In this document: positions 17,793 to 27,814 of the stretch, piece after piece
How positions within the stretch are numbered: position 1 is the first letter of the stretch
Layout: the number at the start of each line of letters is the position of its first letter
Assembly: GCA_902788275.1 (NCBI GenBank)
Contig: CADAJV010000001.1
Coordinates: 61,465 to 125,464 of the forward strand
Length of the DNA stretch: 64,000 bases
Origin: an uncultured Bacteroidales bacterium
GTDB lineage: Bacteria > Bacteroidota > Bacteroidia > Bacteroidales > Bacteroidaceae
Reading direction: 5' to 3'
The notes under the pieces: model-generated
Seen by the model: only the letters and a program-made list of their open reading frames with translations
The model's database searches: none
What the model was told of the DNA's origin: nothing
Program-made: the position numbers and the translations under genes

Positions 17793-18590
17793 CTACACCT
17801 CGTAGGCTTTAAGCAGGTGTACCTTCAGGTCGTAGGGAAACTCCTCAATCTTGGCGATGGGATGGTGGCTCAGCTCCTCATTGTCATCCATAAAGAAGGC
17901 GTTGAGCCCTATCTTGCCAAGGCTTTCTGCCAGCGTGGCAGCCTCGGGGCCGAAGCCGCTGACATACACCCGCTCGCCGTCGGCACTGAGGCCAAAGCGC
18001 TGTGCTATGCCCGCAATGAAGTAGAGGCTGTCGGCAGGGTTGTGGATGTTGTAGGTATTAGCAAAATGCAGCTTGCCCTGTTCCACCACCACCAGCGTCA
18101 GCTTGCCTTCGCATAGGTAGCAGTATAGTCGCGGCAGTGTTGAAGAGAAGGGGTATCGGGCCACATATTGTCGCATCAGCGCTGTCAGGTTGCTGTGAAG
18201 TTTGGCTGCGGGGAAATAGTCCGTCAGAGTGTTGCCGGCGTCGCGGTCAATCGAGAAAAGCAGTAGGGCGTTGAGGTAGGGCAGGGTGTCGTAGCACACC
18301 TTGCTGCGTCCTTTGAGCGACGGGAAGTTAAAGTAGTAGATGTCCGCGGCATCGTCTTCGTCAAACTCCTTAAGCGGCACCAGCAGCGTAGGCTCATCAG
18401 TAAAGATGTCCACAAAGTCATAGTCTTGCTGCGCCATGTCGGTAGCCTTGATGGCTTGGTGAACATTGGCGTTGAGCGAAATGTCCGGATTGTTGGGGCA
18501 TACGGCATAGTCCGGCAGCATATTGCGAAGCCTGTCATACGAGGCAAAGATAATGCGGTCGCGGCTTACCCTGATAGTCAGTGAGTCCAT
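17793..18590 (-). CDS. DUF3822 family protein
   Basis: A 265-residue protein of a Bacteroidota-specific family with an actin-like/ASKHA-type look, of unknown function. It is recognised from its overall pattern (VSRDRIIFASYDR, VPLKEFDEDDAADIYYFNFP, LPRLYCYLCEGKLTLVVVEQGKL, NPADSLYFIAGIAQRFGL, VYVSGFGPE) and from its position directly upstream of rsmD. The two are probably one transcript. Confidence 0.8.
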   Translation of the reverse strand: MDSLTIRVSRDRIIFASYDRLRNMLPDYAVCPNNPDISLNANVHQAIKATDMAQQDYDFVDIFTDEPTLLVPLKEFDEDDAADIYYFNFPSLKGRSKVCYDTLPYLNALLLFSIDRDAGNTLTDYFPAAKLHSNLTALMRQYVARYPFSSTLPRLYCYLCEGKLTLVVVEQGKLHFANTYNIHNPADSLYFIAGIAQRFGLSADGERVYVSGFGPEAATLAESLGKIGLNAFFMDDNEELSHHPIAKIEEFPYDLKVHLLKAYEV

Positions 18591-18666
18591 GGTCTTATCC
18601 TATTTGACGGCAAAGATACAAATTAATTGGGAATTTTTAGAAATTTCTAATTCCTAATTTCTAATT

Positions 18667-18781
18667 GCCGCTTCGTTCTCAGACTTTTTTAGTATGTTGG
18701 CACCGGCTTCGCCGACAGCCAACTAAAGTCTCTTTAAGAGAATATTGCTAAAAGAGCAATTTCTTGCGATGCCTGCGGCAT
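18667..18781. repeat. Dispersed structured repeat, long form (copy A)
   Basis: A GCCGCTTCG start, a hairpin TTGGCACCGGCTTCGCCG with its partner AGCCAA, a second hairpin (TTGCTAAAAGAGCAA) and a GATGCCTGCGGCATC end make a highly structured unit. It matches the three tandem copies at 43703-43989. It lies between two minus-strand genes. Just before it (about 18640-18666) is a CTAATTCCTAATTTCTAATT motif that recurs at other gene starts. Confidence 0.7.
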
Positions 18782-18795
18782 CCCCAATTCCTAAG

Positions 18796-21780
18796 CTACC
18801 GTCCTGGTCTGCCCCATCCGCCACCGGGGCCGTTGCCCCATCCGCCGCGGCGTTCACCGCCCTGTCGTCGGTCGCCGTTGTTGCGATTCATCATATCGGG
18901 GTGTTCGCCGGCTCTGATGCGTCCGTCCTGTCCACCCAGTATGTTCAGGCGGCAGATAAAGTGGAGCATAAAGTAGGAGTTGATGGCATTGCTGCGCGAG
19001 TCGCGGCGCATCTGTGCGTTGATGGTGCGGCTGATGTTGCTCTGTCGGTGCAGCAGGTCGTAGAACTGCAGCGAGATAGTCGCCGCCTTGTTCTTCATCA
19101 GCGCCTGCGAAATCTGGGCATTCCATATCAGCTCGTTAGTGTTCATCGACGCATCGCTGTATCCGCGCCTTGAGTTCATCGACAGGTTGGTAGAGATGCT
19201 GAACCCAAAGCCAGTGGTGTACTGCACGTTGCCACCATAGGCAAAGCGGTAGGTGTCCAGGTTGGCCTGCGACTGCAGGGTGCTGCGCGAGTGCTCATAG
19301 GTGATGCTGCCGTTGAGTCCTAGCTCAAAGAGCCCCAGTCTGATGGAGCCGCGTGTGCGCTCGGTAATACTGGAGGTGCGCATAGTGTTCTTCCGGCTGT
19401 CGCTGTTGCCCACGCTCATAAAGCCCACGCTGTTGGTGTACCCATAGTTGGTCATGGTGAAGAAACTGAAGGGGCTTTCGTCGCTAAACGAGGTGTTAAA
19501 CAACCCAAACACGTTGGCCTCCCAGTTGCCGTTGATATTCTCCGGCCTCGTGGTGCGCACACCCGTCTGTTCGTTGTAGCTCACGGCCGACGATATGCTG
19601 TTCTCCGTATTGCTGTAGTTGGCCGACAGCCTCAGAGCGCTCTGCGATGACCGCCAGTAGTTAGAGTACTCTGCCCGCAGGTTGTTAGTCCACGACGGCT
19701 TCAGCCCGGGGTTACCCTTGGTGATGTTCAGCGGGTCTGAGGTGTCCGTGATGTCCAGCAGGTTAGTCATGCTTGGCTGGCTGGAGTTGCCGCGGTAGTT
19801 AAACTCAAAGCGGCTGTCCTTAGAAAATTTGTAGCGCAGCCTCATGTTGGGCGAGAGCTTAAACACGTTGCGCACCACCGTGGTGTCCAGCATGTTCTTC
19901 TTATACTCCAGTTTGGTACGCTGCGGCTCCATGCGCACCCCAACGTTAAAGTTGAGAGTCTTGTTATTATACCTCACCCCTATGTTAAAGGCGTGTATGT
20001 CGTCATGATATGTGGCGTAGCGTGAGTTCTCTATACTCTTGGCCAGCAGCAGCGAGTCCTCCGGCGGCAGGTAGCCCAGGGGATAGAGAGGGGTGGTGTT
20101 GCCGCGGCCGTAGCCGTCCAGCGAGTCCAGCTGATAGAGCGTGCGGTCCTGGTCTTGAAACTTATGCTCATATTCGTAGCTCGTTTGCAGGTATAGGTTT
20201 CTCACAATAGGCTCCGTGTAGCTTAGCCGCAGCGAGTAGTTCCAGTTTTTCGAGGGCGACACCGAGTATTGGTTGTTCACCCTGGCGCGGCCCTCCTGAT
20301 AGTAGTAAATGTCGCTAAGGCTGTAGCTGTGGTTGTGGCTGTTCGAGTAGTTACCGCTGACTTGCAGCGAGATGTTGCGCCCCTTTTGGCTGAGCCTGCG
20401 CATGATGTTCAGTTCGCCGCCCACGCTGGTGCTGTTGCTGTTGCCCATCGACGATCGCCCGTTTCTGTTCACGGCAATGGCCGCCAGGTCAGCCGCAATG
20501 TCACTTGCATCAGTCATCGAGCGGAATATGGAGTCCAGCGGCTCATTGACAACCGCGTAGGGGTCGTTGTTGAAGGTTGCCGACCGGCTGTTCGAGTGGC
20601 TGTTGCTCTTCGAGTAGCTGAACGAGGGCCGGAACCTTAGCGAGGTAAGGCTGTCCGGGTTCCACTTCACGTTGAGGTTCGCGCTAAAGGAGCGCGAGCT
20701 GCTGATGCTCTTGCTCCAGCTGTTGGCAAACGAACTTCGGTCGGCCGAGAGGAACCTCTCCGAGCTCGAGGTGTTCTGGTTGTCAGTGCCGGTATAGTTA
20801 TATCTGGCACCGCCGCCAATCTCAAAGAATCCGCCCTCGCGCTCCTTGAGCCCGTTGTTCCACATACCGTCGGCGCCAAAGCTTTTGGTCGCCGTCAGCC
20901 CACTGCGCCCACGGCGGAAGCCGGGGCCCCCGCCGCCAAATCCGCGATTACCCACGTTGTTGAGGTTGCCGTAGAAAGAGATGCGGCTGTTGTCCGTCTT
21001 GCCCAGGGCAAACAGTTGGTCCGCATAGCGGTGCTTGTTGCCCACGCTGAGGTCCACGTTTGTAAACCACGCCCTCTTCAGCTTCTGCTTCAGGCGCAGG
21101 TCAATCACCGTTTCCTCATTGCCGTCGTCAATGCCCGTCATCTCCGTATAGTCACTCTTCTTGTCGTATGCCTGTATGCTGGCCACAATGTCCGCCGGCA
21201 GGTTTTTCATCGCCACGCTCTGGTCGTCCTTAAAGAAGTCCTTGCCGTCCACCCTGATCTGCTTCACCTTCTTGCCGTTGATAGTTATGCTGCCGTCATC
21301 GTCCACCACGGCACCCGGCAGCTTCTCCACCAGGCTCTCCAGGTAGGAGCCCTCCGGCACCCTGTAGGCAGCGGCGTTATACACAAAGGTGTCACCCTTC
21401 ACCTCCACCTTCGAGGCCTTGGCCGTGACCGTAGCCCCCTGCAGGGCCACGGCGTCTTGTTCCAGCAGTATGGTGCCCAGCGCCGCGCTCCTGTTCTGCT
21501 TGTCCAGCGTAATGTCGCGATACACCGTCTTGTAGCCTATCGATGAAATCTTCACAATCATTTTGCCGCCCTTGTCGGGCTTGATGATAAAGATGCCCAG
21601 CTCGCTTGTAGCCTCGCCGGTGATATACGTGCTGTCAGCCTTCATCACCCTCACGCCGGCCATCTGTATAGGCTCCTTCGTGGCGCTGTCCACCACCTTG
21701 CCCGAGATGGTCCACTTGCTCTCCGCGCTGGCCATGGCAGCCACGCACACCAGGCATATCATGCAGATAAATCTGTTCAT
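18796..21780 (-). CDS. Large outer-membrane beta-barrel protein, TonB-receptor-like
   Basis: A 994-residue secreted protein. After the signal peptide (MNRFICMICLVCVAAMASAE) a carboxypeptidase-regulatory-like domain (WTISGKVVDSATKEPIQMAGVRV) is followed by a plug-like region (VEKLPGAVVDDDGSITINGKKVKQIRVDGKDFF) and a long series of alternating beta strands forming a barrel of the outer-membrane protein beta-barrel family. The C-terminus is an unusual Gly/Arg/Trp-rich tail (RGGWGNGPGGGWGRPGR) instead of a terminal aromatic strand. Without a SusD neighbour, the substrate cannot be inferred. It is probably an uptake receptor or a surface adhesin. Confidence 0.85.
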   Translation of the reverse strand: MNRFICMICLVCVAAMASAESKWTISGKVVDSATKEPIQMAGVRVMKADSTYITGEATSELGIFIIKPDKGGKMIVKISSIGYKTVYRDITLDKQNRSAALGTILLEQDAVALQGATVTAKASKVEVKGDTFVYNAAAYRVPEGSYLESLVEKLPGAVVDDDGSITINGKKVKQIRVDGKDFFKDDQSVAMKNLPADIVASIQAYDKKSDYTEMTGIDDGNEETVIDLRLKQKLKRAWFTNVDLSVGNKHRYADQLFALGKTDNSRISFYGNLNNVGNRGFGGGGPGFRRGRSGLTATKSFGADGMWNNGLKEREGGFFEIGGGARYNYTGTDNQNTSSSERFLSADRSSFANSWSKSISSSRSFSANLNVKWNPDSLTSLRFRPSFSYSKSNSHSNSRSATFNNDPYAVVNEPLDSIFRSMTDASDIAADLAAIAVNRNGRSSMGNSNSTSVGGELNIMRRLSQKGRNISLQVSGNYSNSHNHSYSLSDIYYYQEGRARVNNQYSVSPSKNWNYSLRLSYTEPIVRNLYLQTSYEYEHKFQDQDRTLYQLDSLDGYGRGNTTPLYPLGYLPPEDSLLLAKSIENSRYATYHDDIHAFNIGVRYNNKTLNFNVGVRMEPQRTKLEYKKNMLDTTVVRNVFKLSPNMRLRYKFSKDSRFEFNYRGNSSQPSMTNLLDITDTSDPLNITKGNPGLKPSWTNNLRAEYSNYWRSSQSALRLSANYSNTENSISSAVSYNEQTGVRTTRPENINGNWEANVFGLFNTSFSDESPFSFFTMTNYGYTNSVGFMSVGNSDSRKNTMRTSSITERTRGSIRLGLFELGLNGSITYEHSRSTLQSQANLDTYRFAYGGNVQYTTGFGFSISTNLSMNSRRGYSDASMNTNELIWNAQISQALMKNKAATISLQFYDLLHRQSNISRTINAQMRRDSRSNAINSYFMLHFICRLNILGGQDGRIRAGEHPDMMNRNNGDRRQGGERRGGWGNGPGGGWGRPGR

Positions 21781-21955
21781 GTCGTTCAGTCCTTTTTGTT
21801 TTAAGTCCTATTATTCATTTTTCCTTTAGACCGCTTTCCCCCCAAAAAGTTTAATTCCCTCCCTTCCCGTTCCGGAAAATATTGCGTCCGGTCCAGTCCG
21901 ATTACTCTGATTATTCCGATAACTCCCCCTCCTGTCAATCTACCAATAAGAAAAA

Positions 21956-21993
21956 TATGCATCCCCTGCCTTTCGGCTGAGGATGCATACTTT
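21956..21993 (-). terminator. Rho-independent terminator after the ferredoxin gene
   Basis: Arms TATGCATCC (21956-21964) and GGATGCATA (21981-21989) with an inner GCC/GGC pair form a strong hairpin. On the minus strand a T-rich run follows. It sits 33 bp beyond the ferredoxin stop. Confidence 0.75.
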
Positions 21994-22026
21994 CCATTCA
22001 GATTTGTCTTTCTTAAGCTGCGTCAA

Positions 22027-22197
22027 TTAAGCGCCCGGGCTGATAGCACCCGACGGGCAGGCGTCGGCACATGTGCCGCAGTCAACGCATACATCGGGGT
22101 CGATGCTGTAGATGTCGCCCTCAGAGATTGCACCTGCGGGGCACTCGTCAATGCAAGTACCGCAAGCAACGCAGTCATTACCAATTACATAAGCCAT
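22027..22197 (-). CDS. Small 2[4Fe-4S] ferredoxin
   Basis: A 56-residue protein encoded from the ATG at 22197 to the TAA at 22027. It has two perfect cluster motifs, CVACGTCIDECP and CVDCGTCADACP, the arrangement of clostridial-type low-potential ferredoxins. It carries electrons in the cytoplasm, probably for pyruvate or 2-oxoacid oxidoreductases and other anaerobic enzymes. It is monocistronic: a TACCTTTG box lies at 22242-22249 and a strong terminator follows. Confidence 0.95.
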   Translation of the reverse strand: MAYVIGNDCVACGTCIDECPAGAISEGDIYSIDPDVCVDCGTCADACPSGAISPGA

Positions 22198-22241
22198 TTT
22201 CGATAAGTTTTAAAGTGTTAGAGTAATCAAGTTTGATAGCG

Positions 22242-22249
22242 CAAAGGTA
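22242..22249 (-). promoter_or_regulatory. -7 element of the ferredoxin promoter
   Basis: TACCTTTG on the minus strand, 45 bp upstream of the ferredoxin ATG. The -33 box is not obvious. Confidence 0.5.
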
Positions 22250-22357
22250 GAAATAATTCGGGAATAACTCACCAGAAATGAGTAATATTTTTCATTTCAC
22301 CCCCTATTTTTCTGCTCATAAATACTAAAATGCCCACTTTTCCGTTAATAAAGAGAT

Positions 22358-23083
22358 ATGAAAAAGACATTACTCCTACTATTCCTACTGATAGGCGCCC
22401 ACAGCCTGCTGCCCACCCGGGCGGCGGCACAAGAGCGCAGGCGCGTGGTGCAAAACAAGCCCTACATCGACCTGCGCCCGTTCCACTACGGATTCTCCTT
22501 CGGCCTCCACCAGCAGAGCATCATTATGCCCAACACTGGGTATGTCGATCCCGAGACAGGCCAGCAGTGGTGGGTGAGCAACGACAATTTCAGCCCCGGC
22601 TTCACCGTCGGTCTGCTGGGCGAGTGGCGCATTAATCAGTATCTTGGCCTGCGCCTGCAGCCCACGTTGCATTTCGCATCCAAGCATATCACCTTCCGCG
22701 AGCAGACCACAGGCCTCACCGACCATCAGGACATGAAGTCCACCTACATCGTGCTGCCCCTCAACCTCAAGGTGGCAGCACCCCGCCACAACAACTACCG
22801 CCCCTACGTCATCACCGGCGTCAACGCCATGTATGACCTCACCACCAAGGACCAGGCCAACATAGCCACCAAGCCCCTCAGCCTCAATGCAGAGATAGGC
22901 TTCGGCTGCGACTACTACCTGCCCTTCTTCAAGCTCTGTCCCGAGCTCAAGTTCTGCTTCGGCCTCACCAATGTCCTCAAGACCGACCGTTCCAACCTCA
23001 ACGACAAGTCGAAGGAAGTCTTCACCCACGCCGTCAAGAACGCACGCACCGCAATGGTCGTCCTCACCTTCCACTTTGAATAG
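22358..23083 (+). CDS. porT: PorT-family outer-membrane beta-barrel protein
   Basis: A 241-residue protein with a signal peptide ending RAAAQE, then alternating beta strands (LRPFHYGFSFGLHQQSI, FTVGLLGEWRINQYLGLRLQPTLHF, STYIVLPLNLKV) ending in TFHFE. These match the PorT family, an 8-stranded barrel needed for the type IX secretion system in Porphyromonas and Flavobacterium. It precedes rlmH on the same strand. Two large secreted proteins in this window carry C-terminal tails that such a system could sort. Confidence 0.85.
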   Translation: MKKTLLLLFLLIGAHSLLPTRAAAQERRRVVQNKPYIDLRPFHYGFSFGLHQQSIIMPNTGYVDPETGQQWWVSNDNFSPGFTVGLLGEWRINQYLGLRLQPTLHFASKHITFREQTTGLTDHQDMKSTYIVLPLNLKVAAPRHNNYRPYVITGVNAMYDLTTKDQANIATKPLSLNAEIGFGCDYYLPFFKLCPELKFCFGLTNVLKTDRSNLNDKSKEVFTHAVKNARTAMVVLTFHFE

Positions 23084-23289
23084 AGGAGACCCCCTCTTAT
23101 CCCCCTAAGGGGGAGGATTTGTCTGACGTGAAAACATTTGCATTTGCAAGCTTTGTTTTTCTCACACAGATTCCATGTTTTTTCGTTTTCGGTTACGGCA
23201 TAAATATCTGATAAAATTTCCGGCAATTTCTGCCAAAGCCTACCTCCAGACTTGGTAATAAATTCCTAATTTCTAATTTCGTAGAAGAC

Positions 23290-23763
23290 GTGCGCACACA
23301 ATTCATAGTCATAGGCAAGACCGTGTCCAAGCCCTTGGGGCAGATGATTGACGACTACATAGGACGCATATCCCATTTCGTCCCTTTCGCCATGGAGGTC
23401 ATCCCCGAGCTCAAGAACGCCAAGGCCCTCTCACGGGAGCAGCAGAAAGCCGCCGAGGGCAAAGCCCTGCTTGCCAGGCTCAAGCCCTCCGACCATGTAG
23501 TGCTCCTTGACGAGCGCGGCACCCTGCGCAGCTCCCTCGACTTTGCCGCCTATGTACAGCGCCAGCACGACAGCCCGGCCCAGCGCATAGTCTTCGTCGT
23601 GGGAGGCCCCTACGGCTTCTCCCCCGATGTCTATCAGCGCGCCGACGACAAGGTCTCCCTGTCCCCCATGACCTTCTCCCACCAGATGGTGCGCCTCCTC
23701 TTTGTCGAGCAGTACTACCGCGCCCTCACCATCATCCACCATCTGCCCTACCACCACCAGTAA
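23290..23763 (+). CDS. rlmH: 23S rRNA (pseudouridine1915-N3)-methyltransferase RlmH
   Basis: A 157-residue SPOUT-class enzyme modifying helix 69 of 23S rRNA. The motif set is complete: FIVIGKT at the start, HVVLLDERGTLRSSLDFA, VFVVGGPYGFSPDVYQRAD and the C-terminal SLSPMTFSHQMVRLLFVEQYYRALTI. Translation starts at a GTG (23290); no ATG is available in frame. If the inversion described here is real, the CRISPR array and cas operon originally lay directly downstream of rlmH. Confidence 0.95.
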   Translation: MRTQFIVIGKTVSKPLGQMIDDYIGRISHFVPFAMEVIPELKNAKALSREQQKAAEGKALLARLKPSDHVVLLDERGTLRSSLDFAAYVQRQHDSPAQRIVFVVGGPYGFSPDVYQRADDKVSLSPMTFSHQMVRLLFVEQYYRALTIIHHLPYHHQ

Positions 23764-23832
23764 TCCTCCCCCCGGGCAGCCCGCCATTCATCTTAGCTTC
23801 TAATCTCCCTGCGCCTCCACGCCGCGCTTCCT

Positions 23833-23956
23833 GTTGTGAATTGCTCTCAAATTAGTAACTTTGCACTTGCATAAACAACATCGGTGCCTCCAAGGTGGAG
23901 GTGGAAATAGTTGTGAATTGCTCTCAAATTAGTAACTTTGCACTTGCATAAACAAC
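23833..23956 (+). CRISPR. Two-repeat CRISPR fragment beside ssrA
   Basis: Two perfect 47-bp repeats (23833-23879 and 23910-23956) flank one 30-bp spacer (23880-23909). The repeat is the reverse complement of that at 51352-51937, so it is given here in crRNA orientation. Each repeat carries a promoter-like GTTG-N19-TAACTTTG. The first repeat can express one complete crRNA (spacer plus second repeat). The second repeat is followed by ATC and then, at 23960, by the 22 bp shared with the split spacer at 51943-51964. No cas genes are adjacent. This is the detached leader-side end of the main array (see findings). Confidence 0.93.
23910..23940 (+). promoter_or_regulatory. Repeat-embedded promoter firing antisense into ssrA
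   Basis: GTTG at 23910-23913, 19 bp, TAACTTTG at 23933-23940. The predicted start near 23946-23948 would give a transcript antisense to the tmRNA 3' end. In the ancestral array it would have driven the lost spacer. Confidence 0.5.
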
Positions 23957-23960
23957 ATCG

Positions 23961-24358
23961 TGGACCAGGGGAGAGTCGAACTCCCGTCCAAACAAGGAAG
24001 CCATGCGCTTTCTACATGCTTAGTCAGGCTTTGATTGTCTGCCCTGTGGCCGGAGCCCGACGGCCAACCACAGGACATATCCTCTGAAGAATTTCGCCCA
24101 AGGCGCAAGGCCGCCTCAAGCTATCCCCGATTTGCTGCGCCGCCGGTTCAGTACGCTTCGGAGAAAGAGCGACTGGGCGACGTCTCGTTCCGCACCCTGG
24201 GCGCAGAATAAAGTAGTCCTACTGTGCTTCAGACTAAGCTGCGAGAGCGTAATTATTTTCGCCAGATAAATTTCTGATAGTTGCGTTTAGAGTGACCGCT
24301 ATCAACGCACTGCATGCTTACACACCTCTTAGCCTCGCTGTCAAATCCAGTCTGGCCC
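23961..24358 (-). ncRNA. ssrA: Transfer-messenger RNA (tmRNA)
   Basis: tmRNA rescues stalled ribosomes and tags the nascent chain. The acceptor stem GGGCCAG (5', ending at 24358) pairs with CTGGTCC (3'), with discriminator A at 23961. The 3' end has the T-arm-like GTTCGACTC loop. The tag reading frame (24234-24263, minus) is GENNYALAA followed by TAG, with the resume codon GGC. Length is about 398 nt. No terminator follows the 3' end; instead a CRISPR repeat starts 4 bp later. The expected terminator is at 51979-51998 next to a 22-bp copy of this 3' end. It is transcribed after tRNA-Ser and tRNA-Glu on the same strand. Confidence 0.95.
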
Positions 24359-24469
24359 GGATATCGCGTGGCGGGTAGGGAGAAAATAAACAGAGAAAAG
24401 ATAATTGACAATTGCTTGCCCTGCTCCTATTATCTCTTCTCCATTGTTCTATACCGCCAAGCGGTGATG

Positions 24470-24541
24470 TAGCGCCTACGGGACTCGAACCCGTGTACCC
24501 GGCGTGAGAGGCCGGTATCCTAACCACTAGATGAAAGCGCC
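24470..24541 (-). tRNA. tRNA-Glu (anticodon CUC)
   Basis: Acceptor GGCGCTT/AGGCGCT (two wobble pairs), anticodon loop CTCTCAC between CCGGC and GCCGG, T-loop TTCGAGT. The CCA end is not encoded. It is 72 nt, between tRNA-Ser and ssrA on the same strand. Confidence 0.93.
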
Positions 24542-24582
24542 AGTTGTGTATTGCTTTAGACGATTTACTATCTTCGTCTAAG

Positions 24583-24669
24583 CGGAAGCTAGGAGATTCG
24601 AACTCCTGGTACGGTTACCCGCACGGCAGTTTAGCAAACTGCTGGTTTAAGCCACTCACCCAAACTTCC
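24583..24669 (-). tRNA. tRNA-Ser (anticodon GCU)
   Basis: Acceptor GGAAGTT/AGCTTCC, anticodon loop TTGCTAA between GCAGT and ACTGC, a long variable arm as expected for serine tRNAs, T-loop TTCGAAT. It is 87 nt and the first gene of the tRNA-Ser, tRNA-Glu, ssrA operon. Confidence 0.93.
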
Positions 24670-24695
24670 AGTCCGCATCTCACTGAATGCGGGTG

Positions 24696-24726
24696 CAAAG
24701 GTAACACCTTTTTCCGAACCGCCAAA
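24696..24726 (-). promoter_or_regulatory. Promoter of the tRNA-Ser/tRNA-Glu/ssrA operon
   Basis: TTTG (24723-24726), 19 bp, TACCTTTG (24696-24703) on the minus strand: a consensus Bacteroidota promoter about 27 bp upstream of tRNA-Ser. Confidence 0.75.
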
Positions 24727-24817
24727 AGATTTCGCAAAAAAATTGCCACCACACAACAAAAAAAGTCAGGATTTTCTAATCCTAAAGGACGATTGGCTAA
24801 CGGTTATTGGCCATTGG

Positions 24818-25783
24818 CTATTGGTTCATCGCCCTGCGACGCAGCTGCCAGGAATTATATAGGTTGTGCCAGATGGAGTAGAAGCCGCCGGCAAGAGCAG
24901 TGAGGGGGTCAAGAAAAGTGTAGCCGAGCCAGATGGCGAAGACAGTGTTCTTCTGACCGCAGCTCTGTGTGGCGCTGACTGTGTCGTTAAACCTGCGGCC
25001 GAGCACGCGGCCAAAGGCAAACTGCACGGCGCAGGCCAAGGTTGAGGCTGCGGCTATGCCTATGAGCACGGCCAGCGAGGCGTGGCTGTGGACCAGGGCC
25101 TTGACACTGACAGCTATGGCCAGGGTCAGGGAGACGGCCCACAGATAGAAAGCCAAGCCGGCAACAGAGGCAACGGCCCTTACAAAGCGCGGCACCAGCC
25201 ACCGCAGCAGCATGGCGAGCAACAGCGGCCCCATCAGCAGAGGAAAGACTTTTATTATTATAAGGAGAAAGGAGTGGAGGAAGGTGGCCGAGCCGTCAGG
25301 ATAAAGCAGTGGCACTGCAGCTGGCACCACCAAGGCCACCACAAGGTTTATCAGCACCGTGTAGGTGGTGAGTGTGCCGGCATTGCCGCCGAGCTTGGCA
25401 GTGACGACTGCCGCCGCAGTGGCCGTGGGACATATGAAACACAGCATGGCACTCTCCACTGAAAGTGGCATCATCTGACTTGGCTGCCACCCCCTGGCAT
25501 TACGCAGCAACAGCAAGGCTACCATCAACAAGGTAAAGAACGCTATCTGCATAATAAGCGCATAGACATGCCAGCGCGCCAGATGTATCTCGCGGGGCCT
25601 GACCTTACAGAACGTGATGAAGAGCATCAGGAATATCAGCACAGGCTGCACTACGCCCACAGCGCGCAGCACAGCCGTATGAGTATAGTCCAGCGCCGGA
25701 ATAGCCGTATATAGGAAATAGCCGGCAATGCCCACCACAATGGCCAGAGGCAGGGTCCACTGCCTTAGAAAGTTCAAAAGCAT
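24818..25783 (-). CDS. Bile acid:sodium symporter-like (BASS family) carrier
   Basis: A 321-residue, almost entirely hydrophobic protein with about ten membrane helices. The segment SVESAMLCFICPTATAAAVVTAKLGGN and the later ATQSCGQKNTVFAIW fit the two crossover helices of the BASS/SBF fold (GQKN corresponds to the sodium-binding region). It is probably a sodium-coupled importer of an organic anion; the substrate is unknown. It is monocistronic, 50 bp downstream of thiC on the same strand. Confidence 0.8.
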   Translation of the reverse strand: MLLNFLRQWTLPLAIVVGIAGYFLYTAIPALDYTHTAVLRAVGVVQPVLIFLMLFITFCKVRPREIHLARWHVYALIMQIAFFTLLMVALLLLRNARGWQPSQMMPLSVESAMLCFICPTATAAAVVTAKLGGNAGTLTTYTVLINLVVALVVPAAVPLLYPDGSATFLHSFLLIIIKVFPLLMGPLLLAMLLRWLVPRFVRAVASVAGLAFYLWAVSLTLAIAVSVKALVHSHASLAVLIGIAAASTLACAVQFAFGRVLGRRFNDTVSATQSCGQKNTVFAIWLGYTFLDPLTALAGGFYSIWHNLYNSWQLRRRAMNQ

Positions 25784-25833
25784 AGTTGATTGACCTTTTT
25801 CACAATCTAACTATTGAATCGCATATCGTAAAA

Positions 25834-27814
<1,981 letters not shown>

